NCBI RefSeq assembly: GCF_014633365.1
Contig: NC_068338.1
Coordinates: 53,765,716 to 53,829,715, forward strand
Direction of reading: 5' to 3'
DNA: 64,000 nucleotides
DNA from: Diospyros lotus
Taxonomy: Eukaryota > Streptophyta > Magnoliopsida > Ericales > Ebenaceae
Positions 32,701-44,700 of the stretch are shown one piece after another (positions within the stretch are counted from its first letter, which is position 1; each line of letters starts with the position of its first letter). A program made the translations under genes and the position numbers. Below the pieces are notes generated by a model that saw only the letters and a list, made by a program, of their open reading frames with translations, did no database searches and was not told where the DNA came from.

Positions 32701-35700
32701 GATGATGTCGTGATGAGGCTTGAATGTCAAATTATCCTAAAAAAGATTTGTTTATCTATCCTAGTTCAATTGTTCAAAAAGAAATAAATATTTTTGAAGA
32801 TGTTATTTATAGAATCAAGGTTTTATCGTTAAAGTGGAGAAGTGTGTCAATCACTTTATGTGATTGTAAAATCCTTTTAAAGGTGAAAGGGAAGTTTAAT
32901 GGATGACTATAAGAGCATCGTTGTTATATGGCTTAGAATGTTGAGTAATTAAGTGTCAACATGTGGGAAAAATATGAGAGTAATTTGGATGAGAATGTTA
33001 AGGTGAATATATGGTTATGCATGGAAGGATAAAATTAGAAACAAAATTTTATGTAAAAAGATTGAAGTGGTGCCTATTAAAGATATAAGAGATGGTTCGG
33101 ACATGTGAGAAGAAGAAAAAACTTGTTGGAAAACCTTTAAGTCTGATATGGGCTATAATAGCCTTACAAAGGATCTAACTATAGATAAAGATGGTTGGAA
33201 AACTAGAATGTATGTAGCTTACCTACTCAATAGGATTAAGGCTTGAAATTGTTGTGTTGTTGTATGTCCAGATTAATGCAGATGGCATGGTTTTCACCAT
33301 GAACAATTTAGTTAAGAGGCAGCAAGTTCTCATGAATTGCTTTTGAATTTGGATATAGATTAGCGCTTGTGTTAACCATGTTCTTATTCATTGTAAATTG
33401 GGAATATGGTAGATGGAGATTTCTAGACCATCGTCATCGGGCTCACAGCCAGAAGGAGTTGAAGAGGAAGGAGAGATCGATGCATCCCCGATTGGAAGAA
33501 ACAAGAGGGCAAGGGTCAAGGGTGAGGTCGGAACATCGGTGGAGCCACCATCACTTGACCCATTCGACTTGCCATTCATCAATCCGCCCCCATTACCATA
33601 GTCGCCACAGACATCGGGCTAGGTTTACGAGATAGGAAGTTTGCCTCCTCCAATCTCTCCACATAGCCCAAGCATGCGAGCCACGCTTGTAGTCGCAAAG
33701 GCCAAGATAGCGGCGAAAGCAAATGCCAAGGAAGCTAGTTCAAGGCTTGATCAAGCTCAGTTGGACAAATACCATAGCCAACATCGAGCTGTCTACATAC
33801 TTCCTCTTCCTTGGTCAACAGAACGCTTGCCGAGGAAAGAACTGGAGTTGGAGTCGCAGACCTATCTGCCTCTATTCTGGGAGCTGGGCCCCATTCATAG
33901 AGGGGAGATTCATCTACCACACCAACGACTAAAAGGGCACGAAGTTCAAATCCTTCCGAGATTGTTTGACACCAACTTAGTGTCAGAGCCCAGGGTCGGA
34001 GCAAGATTGATTTACTTCACCGTACTACCCTGCGATGAGCAGGAATTCATGAGGCGGGCTCCTGAGAGCCTTAACATGGCAGAACAATATTTGGTGGAGG
34101 TAAGTAATTTAACTTAATTCATTTAAGTTAAAGTTATGGATTTGCAAGCATTAACAAATTATTGCATTTTAATGTGCAGGGCATTCAAAGGCAAATTGTT
34201 GCCAATGCCAATGTTTGCGCTGACCTTGCCCGGGTTGAGGCCGATCATAAGAGGTGGATCAATAAAGGCTTATGCCTGCGAGAAGAGTGTGGCCACCTTG
34301 AGAGCAAGGTTAGGGATCTTATTGGCTACAAGGGGCGAGCCCGAGATCTCAAAAAAGAAAACGGAAGCTTGAAGATCAAGTGTTGTGCCTTGGAGAGCGA
34401 GCATAGGCAAGTGAAGCGCGAACTGGAGGAGCATCAACGTGTGGCCAAGGCAATACAAACCGCTAACACGATCTTGGTTAAGGAGCATAGCCGTGCAATG
34501 GAGGAAGTGGAGTGCTTGTGTGCTTAGCTCAAAGAGTCCGAAAGAATGGTCGAGGAGGCTGAGTGCCGGCTGGAAGAAGTAGATGTGGCAGCGATTTGAT
34601 TGACTGTTTTGAAGGAATACAGACTCTCCCGAGAATGCTACGCAAAGAAAGAAGAATTTGCTTCGGGCTAGGGCTTCATGAAGTATGACTTCTATCTAGC
34701 CCAAAGCTTCCTTGAGAAGAAGCATCTTGGGGAGATATTCCCTGAATTGATTTTTTCCCAAGAAGCCATGGCGAGTGATGTCCCAAACTGGCGAGAATTT
34801 GATGACCCGGACTTGCACACTCCAAAGGAATACTTAAGGGTCGATCAAAAGGATGACTTATCCAATCTTACGGGTCCATGGACCCCATACTTGTCAGACC
34901 CTAACACGGTGCAAGAGTCCAACATGTAGCAAGAGTTGGAGACAATCAAGGCCTTACAGGACCCTGACATTGCCAATTTGGACATCCTCGAGGAGGGACA
35001 GATTGCGACTTTGGCAACAACCTTCGAACAACCCAACACGCTTCCTCAGCCTCCAGTAGTTTAGGTTTTTAGATGTATTTCTTTTCCTTTATTACTCATT
35101 TCATGTAATGTACTTTCAATGTAAACGTTTACATATTAATGAAATGAGATTTTTTGCGAATTCATAATGATTGCGCGTTTCGTTTATAGTCTAAACTTAT
35201 GCATGCCTACATGTACGTTTTGCACTCTTCTACATGTCTTGTGTGTGTTCATGTATGCGGAAGAGCATAATGATGTGATGAGAAGATAAGTAGCTTAAAC
35301 ACAAAGCAGGGTAGAGATACCTAGCTACTTGTAATCTGTATAGACTTTCATATAACTTGCCAACCATGGAGGTTAGGGTAAGATGATAGTAAGGCAATAT
35401 GGACTACCACTTTACCTCATGGTTGCACGTGGAGGATTGCATGTAAAGTGCGATCACCTTAAACAACGTACCTATTCTTCCCTGCTATTTATCCAAATAC
35501 AGAAACCCCTCCCTAGCGTAGCAGTATAAAGGAATCCGGTCTATTCCGAACACCAGATTGTGAGATACATGTATTTATATAAGAAATTTAATATGATGCA
35601 AGCATTTGCATTAACATGCGACTTTAAGGAATCATATCGTAAGGCATACCCCTAAATTTGAGATAGATAAACCTATTAAGGCCTTATGATGTCTCCAACC

Positions 35701-38700
35701 AAGGATCGGTGAAGGATACTAGTGCTTTTGCTACAACTGGGAGTCGCGGATTACACTTTAACTCCTAGGCTGCCTGAACCTGACCACTTTTTCGGGATTT
35801 GGAGTGATTGCTTTTGTCTCGAATGATTTATCACGAAGTGTGGGAGAGGGACACTGAGATCCTATCCAGGTGTAGTCAGGTGAGGTCAAGCCAACAAGGA
35901 AGTGTCAAATTCACCCAATGGCACCCTGGTGCAACGCGAACACATTGCATTTACCACATCGATACTAGGTGAGTTCTACGATATTTCTTAAGAATTTGCC
36001 CATCATGCAAAACAAAGTTAAAGATAATGTCAAATTTTGTACCTCATGCTTTGAGGATGGATCATTTTGCATAACGGGTATTGCTTTTTCATGGGTTAAA
36101 TGTATTGTCCTCGAACTAGAAGGTGGTGAGGGCTGCTCGATATTTTGCTTTTAAGTCTTGGCTCATAAAGTGGTGAATCTTGCGGTTATTACGTCGAAAT
36201 TGCTGAAAACTGGGGCAGCTTGGCAGTGAGTCAGTAGAGCCTGGTAAGAAGAAGCTTGTGCTAGAGGATGGCACTGGAAAGGGCCAAGAGTTGCTCGGGG
36301 TGACAAGCCCTTCAATTAAGGGTTGGGCAATTGACAGAATTCCAAAAGAAAGATGGAAATCTTAGGAAGAAAGAGAATGAGAGAGGGAAAGAGAAGAGAA
36401 CGAAAGAGATAGAGAAGAATTGAGACGAATAAGAGAGAAAAAGGATTTTGATTATTCTCCTTCTACAACAACCTTCTTTAAAGGTGCTTCTTTCAGTTAA
36501 GGCTAACTACCAGCCAAGGTTGGTTTAGGTTGTTCTAACTATCTAACCAATAGCTTGCTACAAATGGTTATAGTAGTTTCCCTTATTACAATTCTATCCT
36601 CGAGGTCGTAAAAGGAGGATGGCATGATCCGTTGTTCAAGAGAGCGAGAGAATATGCAAGGCAAAGCTCAATCCGCTATCTGGGAGAGTGAGAGAATATG
36701 CAGGGCAAAGCTTGATATGCTATTTGGGAGAGTAGGAGAATACCCCAGAAATCACCATAAGGAAGTCAGTCGAAGGGCCTTCGAAGCAAAGGGGACCCAA
36801 AAGGCCTTTGGAGGATATGGGACTTAAAGAGGAGGTGCTAGGAGGCTCCAAAGTGCCTTTCGGAAGAGTCTCCATTGTCCGGGAGAGTTGACGGGTGTCC
36901 AAAAGAGACTTGGTCTTCGTATCTACAAGGCAGGAAGCAATTAGAAGGCACGTGAGGATCTCTCCCGCATGTGCCCTCTGATGCCTAAGTCAGGTGCTGT
37001 TATGATGCTAAAGAAATGATGCTGATGTAGTATGATATGTAGATGAGGGCTTTGGAAAAGTGAGGGCTCTTTAGAAGAGGTGTTGGTGTGGTATGTGGAT
37101 CGGGTCTTAGGCTTCGGGAATTAGCTCTGGGTCCTCGAAGATGTAGGGTTTAGGAGTATTTAGACCCCTCGAGGGACTGGGACAAGTGGCACACATGCAT
37201 AGAGACACGTGGCAGGACCCTTCGGGTGAGGGTGCATGGGTGTTCGGGGTGTCCCGGGTGAGACTCGGAAGGCCAAAAGAGCCCCCCCCCCCCCCCCGAA
37301 GACTGGTCTTCAGAGGAAGGAGACTCCGAAGAGGGGCATACTAGGTTGTTAAAGAACAACCTGGGTTAAGTTGTGGGAGAAAGGTCCCCTAAAGGCCTTA
37401 TGGAAGTAGCTTGATTGGATAGCTTACTAAGTAGTTAGGCCAAGCCTTCGGGGAAACAAATCCTTGAAGGGTCCCCAGAAGGATTGGCTAGGTCTTCGGG
37501 GGGCAAGGACCCCGAAGACCGGGAGGTGCCCCTCCTAGAGAACTTCATTGCTTCCGGGGTAGCTACGTTTCCAAGGGGTCCCCCGAAGGCTGCGTAGCAA
37601 CACTAGTCCTCGATGTTTTGTGTATGTTTTTTTTTTTTTTGATCAAAGGTAAATGTATAAAGATCAAAAGAACTGTACAAGTACACTGGGCATACCCAGG
37701 AAAACAATCAGTGACCCATAGAGAGGGTCTCAAACTGAATCAAAACATGAGGATACAAAGTAAAAGTGACCCTGTATACTTGTGTTTTGATCCTACAGAT
37801 GACAGAATCAATACAAGGCATATTGTCTTCAAAAATCTTCCTATTCCTTGTGTTCCAAAGGTAGTAAACAGTGCAGGCAAGAGCAATCCTCTTGACCTTG
37901 GCTTGCCACGATGATCCTCGAGCTTCTTTCTTTAACCATTTTAAAGCACTTGGAATAGTGCTCATGAGCCTCGATAGTCCCAGCCATTCACGGATGCTGC
38001 CCCAAACTGATTTGCTGAAAGGGCATTGAAAGAATAGGTGACTGTTGGTCTCCACATCAGTCCCACATAGTGCACAATTTCTGTCAATATCAAGATAAAG
38101 CAGCCTGTCCCTCGTAAGAAGCTTTGCTTTGGCAGCCAACCAAAGGGTGAAAGCATGCTTAGGCACCACACTCGGGTGCCATACATCAGATGCCCAAACC
38201 CTCAAAGGGCCTTTGTCGCAAAAGAAATTATAAGTGGCCGAAATGAAGAAGCGACCATTGTTGACCCAGCTATCTAAGCGAGCTATGGCAGCATCATTAG
38301 ACCCAGCTTCTAGCAAAATTTTGTCCCTTATCCAGCGTAGCTTCTTAAGAAGAGGGGAGTCATCACTTCTGCCAGACCATGCTCACACGGACTGTCCCTT
38401 GAGATATTCATGAGATACCCATTTGACCCAAAGAGAATCCTTCTTTTGATGGATGTCCCACAGAGATCTGGCAAGAAGGGCAAGGTTCCAAACTTTAATA
38501 TCTTTGAAACTGAGACCACCTTCTTTTTTAGGCAAACAGATGTCTTTCCAAGGCACAAGAGGGTGCTTGGAGTTCCAAAGGAATTCACGGCATAAACGGA
38601 TGATGCGAACAATAACCGCTGAAGGAATAGGCAGGATGGAGAGCCAAAAACTCTCTACACCTTGAAGCACAGCACGAATTAATTCTGCCCTGCCAGCGTA

Positions 38701-41700
38701 AGATAGAGAGGCGGAGGACCATGCACTGGTGAAGGCTGCCATTTTGTTCACAAACGGGGCATAATGTGAGACTTTGAGCTTTTCAGCCGCAAGAGGGATA
38801 CCAAGATATCTAAATGGCATGGACCCATTGGGAAAACCAGTTAGGCTTCGAATATCTTCAAGATCGGGACCCGCTATGCCAGCAGAGTATAGGCTGGATT
38901 TAAGGGCATTTGCTGAGAGGCCTGAAACAGCCCCAAATCCATTGAGGCAGTCCATGAGAATTTTTATAGAAATGGGGTCACCCCTTGCCATAAGAAGCAG
39001 GTCATCCACAAAAGCTAGATGCGTGATCCTCTGATCACCACACTTGGGATGGAAATTGAATTCTGAATTATTGGTTGCCACTTTGATGGACCTGGAAAAA
39101 TACTCAAGGCAGCAAACGAATATGAAGGGGGACAGAGGATCTCCTTGGCGAAGCCCTTTTCTCCCTTGGAAAAACCCGTGCAAGCTGCCATTAATCATAA
39201 GGGAAAAAGAGGTGGTTGAGACGCATTGCATGATCCATAGTTCTGAAAGGCGCGAGGCGCAGCGAGGCGCAAAGGGTCCTGGAGCCTGAGGCGCGCCTTT
39301 GCGAAGCGAGGCGCACCTTTTAGAAAAAAAACTAAAAATCTTGTAAAATCATAAAAAACTATCAAATTATCAATAATAACACATGCATATCATTAATGTT
39401 TCATTATCTTCAAATTCTAAACTAACAACATCAAAGTTAATTCATTCATCATACAATTTCTAAACTAGAAACATCATCAAAGTTCAAACTTAAAGTCTCA
39501 AACTCAAACAAGTACCAACCATCGTGCAAAGTTCTAAACAAACATATAAACACTACAAGTCCACAATCAATAAAGAAGTTTTAATCATCATCATCATCAT
39601 ACCCTTCACCAAATTGAAAATCATCATCTTACGGTGCCATATTTTGCTCATCCTTGATTCCTTGTTATTTTTCCTCTTTTGCATGTACTCTCCAATCTCT
39701 TGTTTTATTGATGGAGGACATTTTGGAATAGCTTTAGTATTCTCCACAATCAATAAACACTACAAGTCCACAATCAAGAAAATGCTTTCATTTTGAAAAA
39801 TGCTATTTTTCTAGGTTTGGAAGATTAGCGCATTTTTTCTAAGTCTGGAAGATTAGGGCATTATAAAGAGACATATAAGAAAATGTTTTTATTTTGAAAA
39901 ACTAACTCCCGGTATTTTGATAGTTAATATTCATTGTTGTTAAAATGATTTTTAATGAATTTTTCAAGAAATAGTATTTATGTATTTTAGGGGTGGTAAA
40001 ATCGCTAAATCCTGAATTTGTACTAAAATCAAAATTCTATTTTCTTATTGTTATAGATTTTGATTTTTTAGATATTTTTATTGAATCCAAATGGGGGGTA
40101 CTTTCTTATTTACATTTATGTATTAAAGTAAATGGAAGGTAAAATATAAATAAAAGAAAATGTGGACATTTACTTAAACTAAAGAAATGTAAATAAGTAG
40201 TGATGTATACATGCTGAAACTGAGAAGAGGGGATGCTGGAGAGGAGAGAAAGAAATGATGCAAGCAGGATGCAGGCGCGGTTTTCATGAGGCGCGCCTCA
40301 GCGCCTCACCTTGCAAGGCGCGCGCCTTGCAGAAACCGCCTCGCCTCAGCCCAGGCGAGGCGCCAAACTGGCGCCTTGCGCCTAGGCGCGCCTTTAATAA
40401 CTATGGCATGATCCACCCAATAAATTGCTGGGGAAAACCCAAACCGGATAGAGCAGCCTCGATGAAGACCCAACTGACGGAATCAAATGCTTTGCGAAGA
40501 TCAACTTTGATCATGCAACGCGGAGAGATCCGCTTCTTGTTATATTTCCTGAGAAGCTCTTGGGCAAGATGAATGTTCTCAACCAAGCCCCTCCCCTCAA
40601 TAAAAGCAGCCTGAGCACGATCAATGATGGAGTTCATAACAGGGGCCATTCTCGCTGCTAAGATCTTGGAAATGACCTTGTAGATGACATTGCAGCATGA
40701 TATAGGCCTGAAATCTCCCACTGAAGGAGAATGGGAAGACTTCGGAATTAGCACGATAGCAGTGTGGTTGATCTGTTTAAGAAGGGAGGTGGCATTGAAA
40801 AATTCCAAGACTGCTTCGGAGAAATCAATTCCAATCGTGGGCCAAGCTTTCTTGAAGAAGCAAGAAGAAAAGCCATCTGGCCCAGGAGATTTACCATCAC
40901 CGATGTCAAAAAGCGCCTCTTTAATTTCAACCATAGAGATGGGTCTGGCAAGGGCATCAGCCTGGTCAGAAGATACTCTTGGACCCGCATCAAAGACACT
41001 GAAATCAACCGGCTGGCAGCTGCTGGAAACACCGAGCAAATTTTGATAATAAGAAAGGAACTCATTGGCCACTTGCTGCTGAGAAGAGGAAATTGAGCCG
41101 TCATCCCTAGTGATCGATGCAATATAATTTCTCTTGGCATTCCGCTTGACAAGGGCGTGAATGAATTTGGTGCATTTGTCGCTGTTCATGATGTACTTGC
41201 ATTTAGCAAGCTGACCAAGGAATTGCCTCTCAGCATTTTTAAGGAAGCTGGTTGATTTCCGTAACTCAGTCACCTTATTTTGGAGCTCATGGTTGGCAGG
41301 GTCATCATGCAGGGCAAGTTGAGCAACTTTAAGATCACAAGAAGCCTTATCAGCTCTGGCTGAAATATGGGTGTAATGAGCAGAGTTGAGCTGCTTTAAA
41401 GGCTCCTTAAGGCTGCGAAGCTTCTTACAAAAAATGAACTGTTTGGACCCAAAAAACTGATGCGACCAATGATGGCTGACCAGGGCTTGAAAATCATCGT
41501 GATCAGCCCACATATTGAAGAAACGGAACGGCCTGTTGGAAGGTCTAGAAGGATGGAAAAGAGTGACTAGGCAAGGGGAATGGTCAGATAAGAATCTTGA
41601 CAGGAGAAAATTTGCACAGCCTTGGAGACCCTCGGAAATCCAGCAATTATTCACCATGGCTTTGTCAAGCTTACTCCACACCGAGTTGTTTGACCAAGTA

Positions 41701-44700
41701 TAGCGACAACCAAGGGACTGCAAGTCAGAAAGCCCTGAAGAAACACAGCATTCTTCAAAGTCCTTGACTTCATAGGGGGTAATCTCTGAGCCATTACATT
41801 TGTCCTCGATGCTTAAAACGTTGTTAAAATCACCCAAGACCAACCAAGGGGAGGAACAAAGAGCCCCAAAGTCCCTAAGATTGCTCCATAATGGCCTCCT
41901 GTCGACAATAGAATGCATGGCATATACAAAGCTAATAGAGAAGGAAATAAGGGAAACCTTACAGATAGCTTTGCAATGGATAACTTGCGGAGAGATATCA
42001 ATAGGTTCAAGAGCCACCTTCGACGAGTCCCATAGAATAAGAATGCGACCGGCTTGATGGGAGTGAAAATTATTCAACTCACTCAACCCTTGAAACCTGG
42101 TTGCCATGATCCTTTGAAGCTTCTCAGAATTCAGCTTACACTCTAAAATTCCCATAATAGCAATGTTATAACGATTCATGAGGTCCCTGACCCCGGAATG
42201 CTTAAGAGGCATATTAAATCCTCTTATATTCCAACTGGCACAGATCATGAAGACTTTCAGAGGGCCGGACCCCTCTTGACACTTTTCTTCAGGCTGGGGG
42301 CCTTAACCTTAGCAGAGGGACCCACTGATGCGGGCAAGGGACTCTGCACTTCTGCCATGGTTGCCTCAGCGGGATGATCCTCTTGGACCTGCCTTAGCCT
42401 ACTACTTCTCTTCCTGTAAGTCACGATGGTGAATGGGCCCCCCGTGTCACTGTCCTCAATGTGCACCAACTGGGAAGAAGGAAGGTCAAGGGAAGAAGGA
42501 AGGTCAATGGCCTGCTCCACATGAGGGACTGATTGAGGCGGATCAGCAGAAGTGGAGGCAGAAATCACCTCCTGTTGGGACCCTGCCATTTGAACTGAGA
42601 CCTTGCCCGCTTGGGAAGGATCAGAGATTTCCTTTCCTTTTGGGGAGGGATTGCTCTTATTCTTCTTCTTGGGGGTCTTCGATTTGGCAGCTTTCTTCTT
42701 TGTAGGATCAGGCTGACCCTTATCCGGCACTAAGGCATCAGCACTGACTTCGATGCATATATGTTCCTGCTCCTTTAATGGAGGATCCTTTTGCTGCATA
42801 GGATCTGGGATCTTATCACCCATCACAGGAACCAGCTCAGGGCTCTGGACAGGCCCCTCGGATGGAATCGATTTTTGCTTACTGGCCTTACAGCTTTGAC
42901 GGGTGTGACCAAAAAGCATACAAAGAGGACAGAATTGTGGCTCGTACTCGTAAACAACACGCTGATGGCGAAGCTTACCACACGGCATCTTAAATGTGAC
43001 CTCACGGACCAGGTCTTTAGACACATCAATCTCCACAAGAGCCCGAGCAAATGAAAGCCTCTCTTTAGTTGCTGTGTTTTTGTCGCTCGCAATAGGAACA
43101 CCCAATCTTGATGCAATCCTACCAAGCAATGTTGGATTCCAGAAGTCAATAGGAAGGCCCGGAAATCTGACCCATAGAGGCAGATGGACATCCAGAGATT
43201 CATCAAAATCAAAACATTTGGGCATGACCTTTAGGAACAAGGGACGCCCAAATGCAAAGTACGGCCCTCCCCTGAGCACAAGGTCCCTTGATTCAGCATC
43301 CCCAAACTTGAAAACCAGCCATCCACTTGAATGGGGGAAATATTGGTATGGGATTTTCCACGAGCTGCATAGTTTCAGTAAGGCTTGTTTCCCTGGGAAT
43401 TTCCCAGCAAAGTAGCCCACCAAACAATGTCCCAGAGCTCTCTCAACATTATCTACCTCCATCGGATCAATAACGAGCATCTCGCCACTGTTCTCAAATT
43501 TTGGTAGAGCGAAACCATGAACTTGTTGCTTTTTGGAGTTCTTAAATAGTCCCACCCATGGGCCTGAAGCTTTGGGAGCAGAAGGAACAGATGGACTATT
43601 CTCGCTGGGCCCTTCCACCTTGTTGACCGAGACAGCATCCTCATCCCCCAAGGTGCATGACTTGGTAGTGGATGATTCAGGTCCCTCATTATCTGGCATA
43701 GCTGAAGCACTTGTTGATAAAGCATCGCCATTAATACATGTTTCGACAGCTGGATCTGTCAAACCCGTTGGTGGAGCATCTTTACTGGCCATGAAGGATG
43801 ACCGCAGAAAATAACAGCCACCTAGATGTCCAAAGACCCACAGTGGTCTGACATGGCCCGGGGCCCCCAAGAGCAAAGAGCGCTGGAACAGCAAGGAGCC
43901 TCCAAGGATGGAGGTCGGGGACCACCACTGAGAAGAATCAAAGGCGAACTTCACGGGTATTCACCCAGATGCACGCTGAAAATTCAAAAAAGTGGGAGGC
44001 GGGAATTTCGAAATTTTGAAAACTTTTGAAATCTGCTTCAATGGATCCGAGCGCTGACCCGTTGAACAGCCAATCCGCAGCAAATCACTGAAGCTAATTC
44101 GTGAACAATGAGACTCTGGACCAAGAATCACTGAACAACACTTGAAAAATAATTAGAGAAATCACAAAGTGAGGCAGCCGAATGTAGGAACACGGAAATC
44201 GCCCCCCCCCCCACCCAGCGAGACATTCTCTCTCTAACCCCACTTTTTGACAACAGGAATCTGATGTTTTGTGTATGTTTATTTGCAGAATGGTTGTTCC
44301 TAGCCTAGGAATGCAATAAAGCTTATCCATTCTCAAAGTCAGTGATCCTTAGCCAAGAATGCAATAAAACTCATCAATTCCCAGAGGCCACTAAACCCAT
44401 TAGGTCTAACAATTGTCTGGACGCTTGACACAGGGTTGTTACAATGCTTTGTTATCCCACTAATGTCAAGTTAAGGATAGTTATATTGAAGGCAAAAAAA
44501 TAAAAATAAATGTTCTGGCTTTATCTACATCTTGTTTATCCTTTGCCAAGAAGAAAGTATCTCAATTGCAACTTTCTTCCTGCTTTTTCCGTTCCTTGCT
44601 ACCTGTCGCTTCTCTTTTCTTTAGAGCAAATGATTGAAACCACCCTCCTCATTTCTTCTCTTTTTATTCTCTTACTACTTTGTCCTCTAGAGTAGGGAAT

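Larger units (their letters stand above)
37630..44262 (-). mobile_element. full-length L1-type LINE with nested hAT element
   Basis: A 17-18 bp target duplication flanks it. On the minus strand it has a 5' leader, ORF1 (43,792-42,257), ORF2 (42,248-37,708) and a poly(A) tail (T run at 37,626-37,640). Both ORFs are nearly intact. The only visible lesions are a hAT insertion (39,236-40,405) and one nonsense codon in ORF2. It lies in ATRX intron 8 in antisense orientation to the gene. Confidence 0.92.

Noticed and set aside
33265..33400. Possible scrap of an L1-type reverse transcriptase (INADGMVF-like)
   Set aside because: Too short and too weak to separate from chance.
40684..41152. Plus- and minus-strand frames within LINE ORF2
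   Set aside because: They are shadows of the ORF2 coding sequence in other frames.
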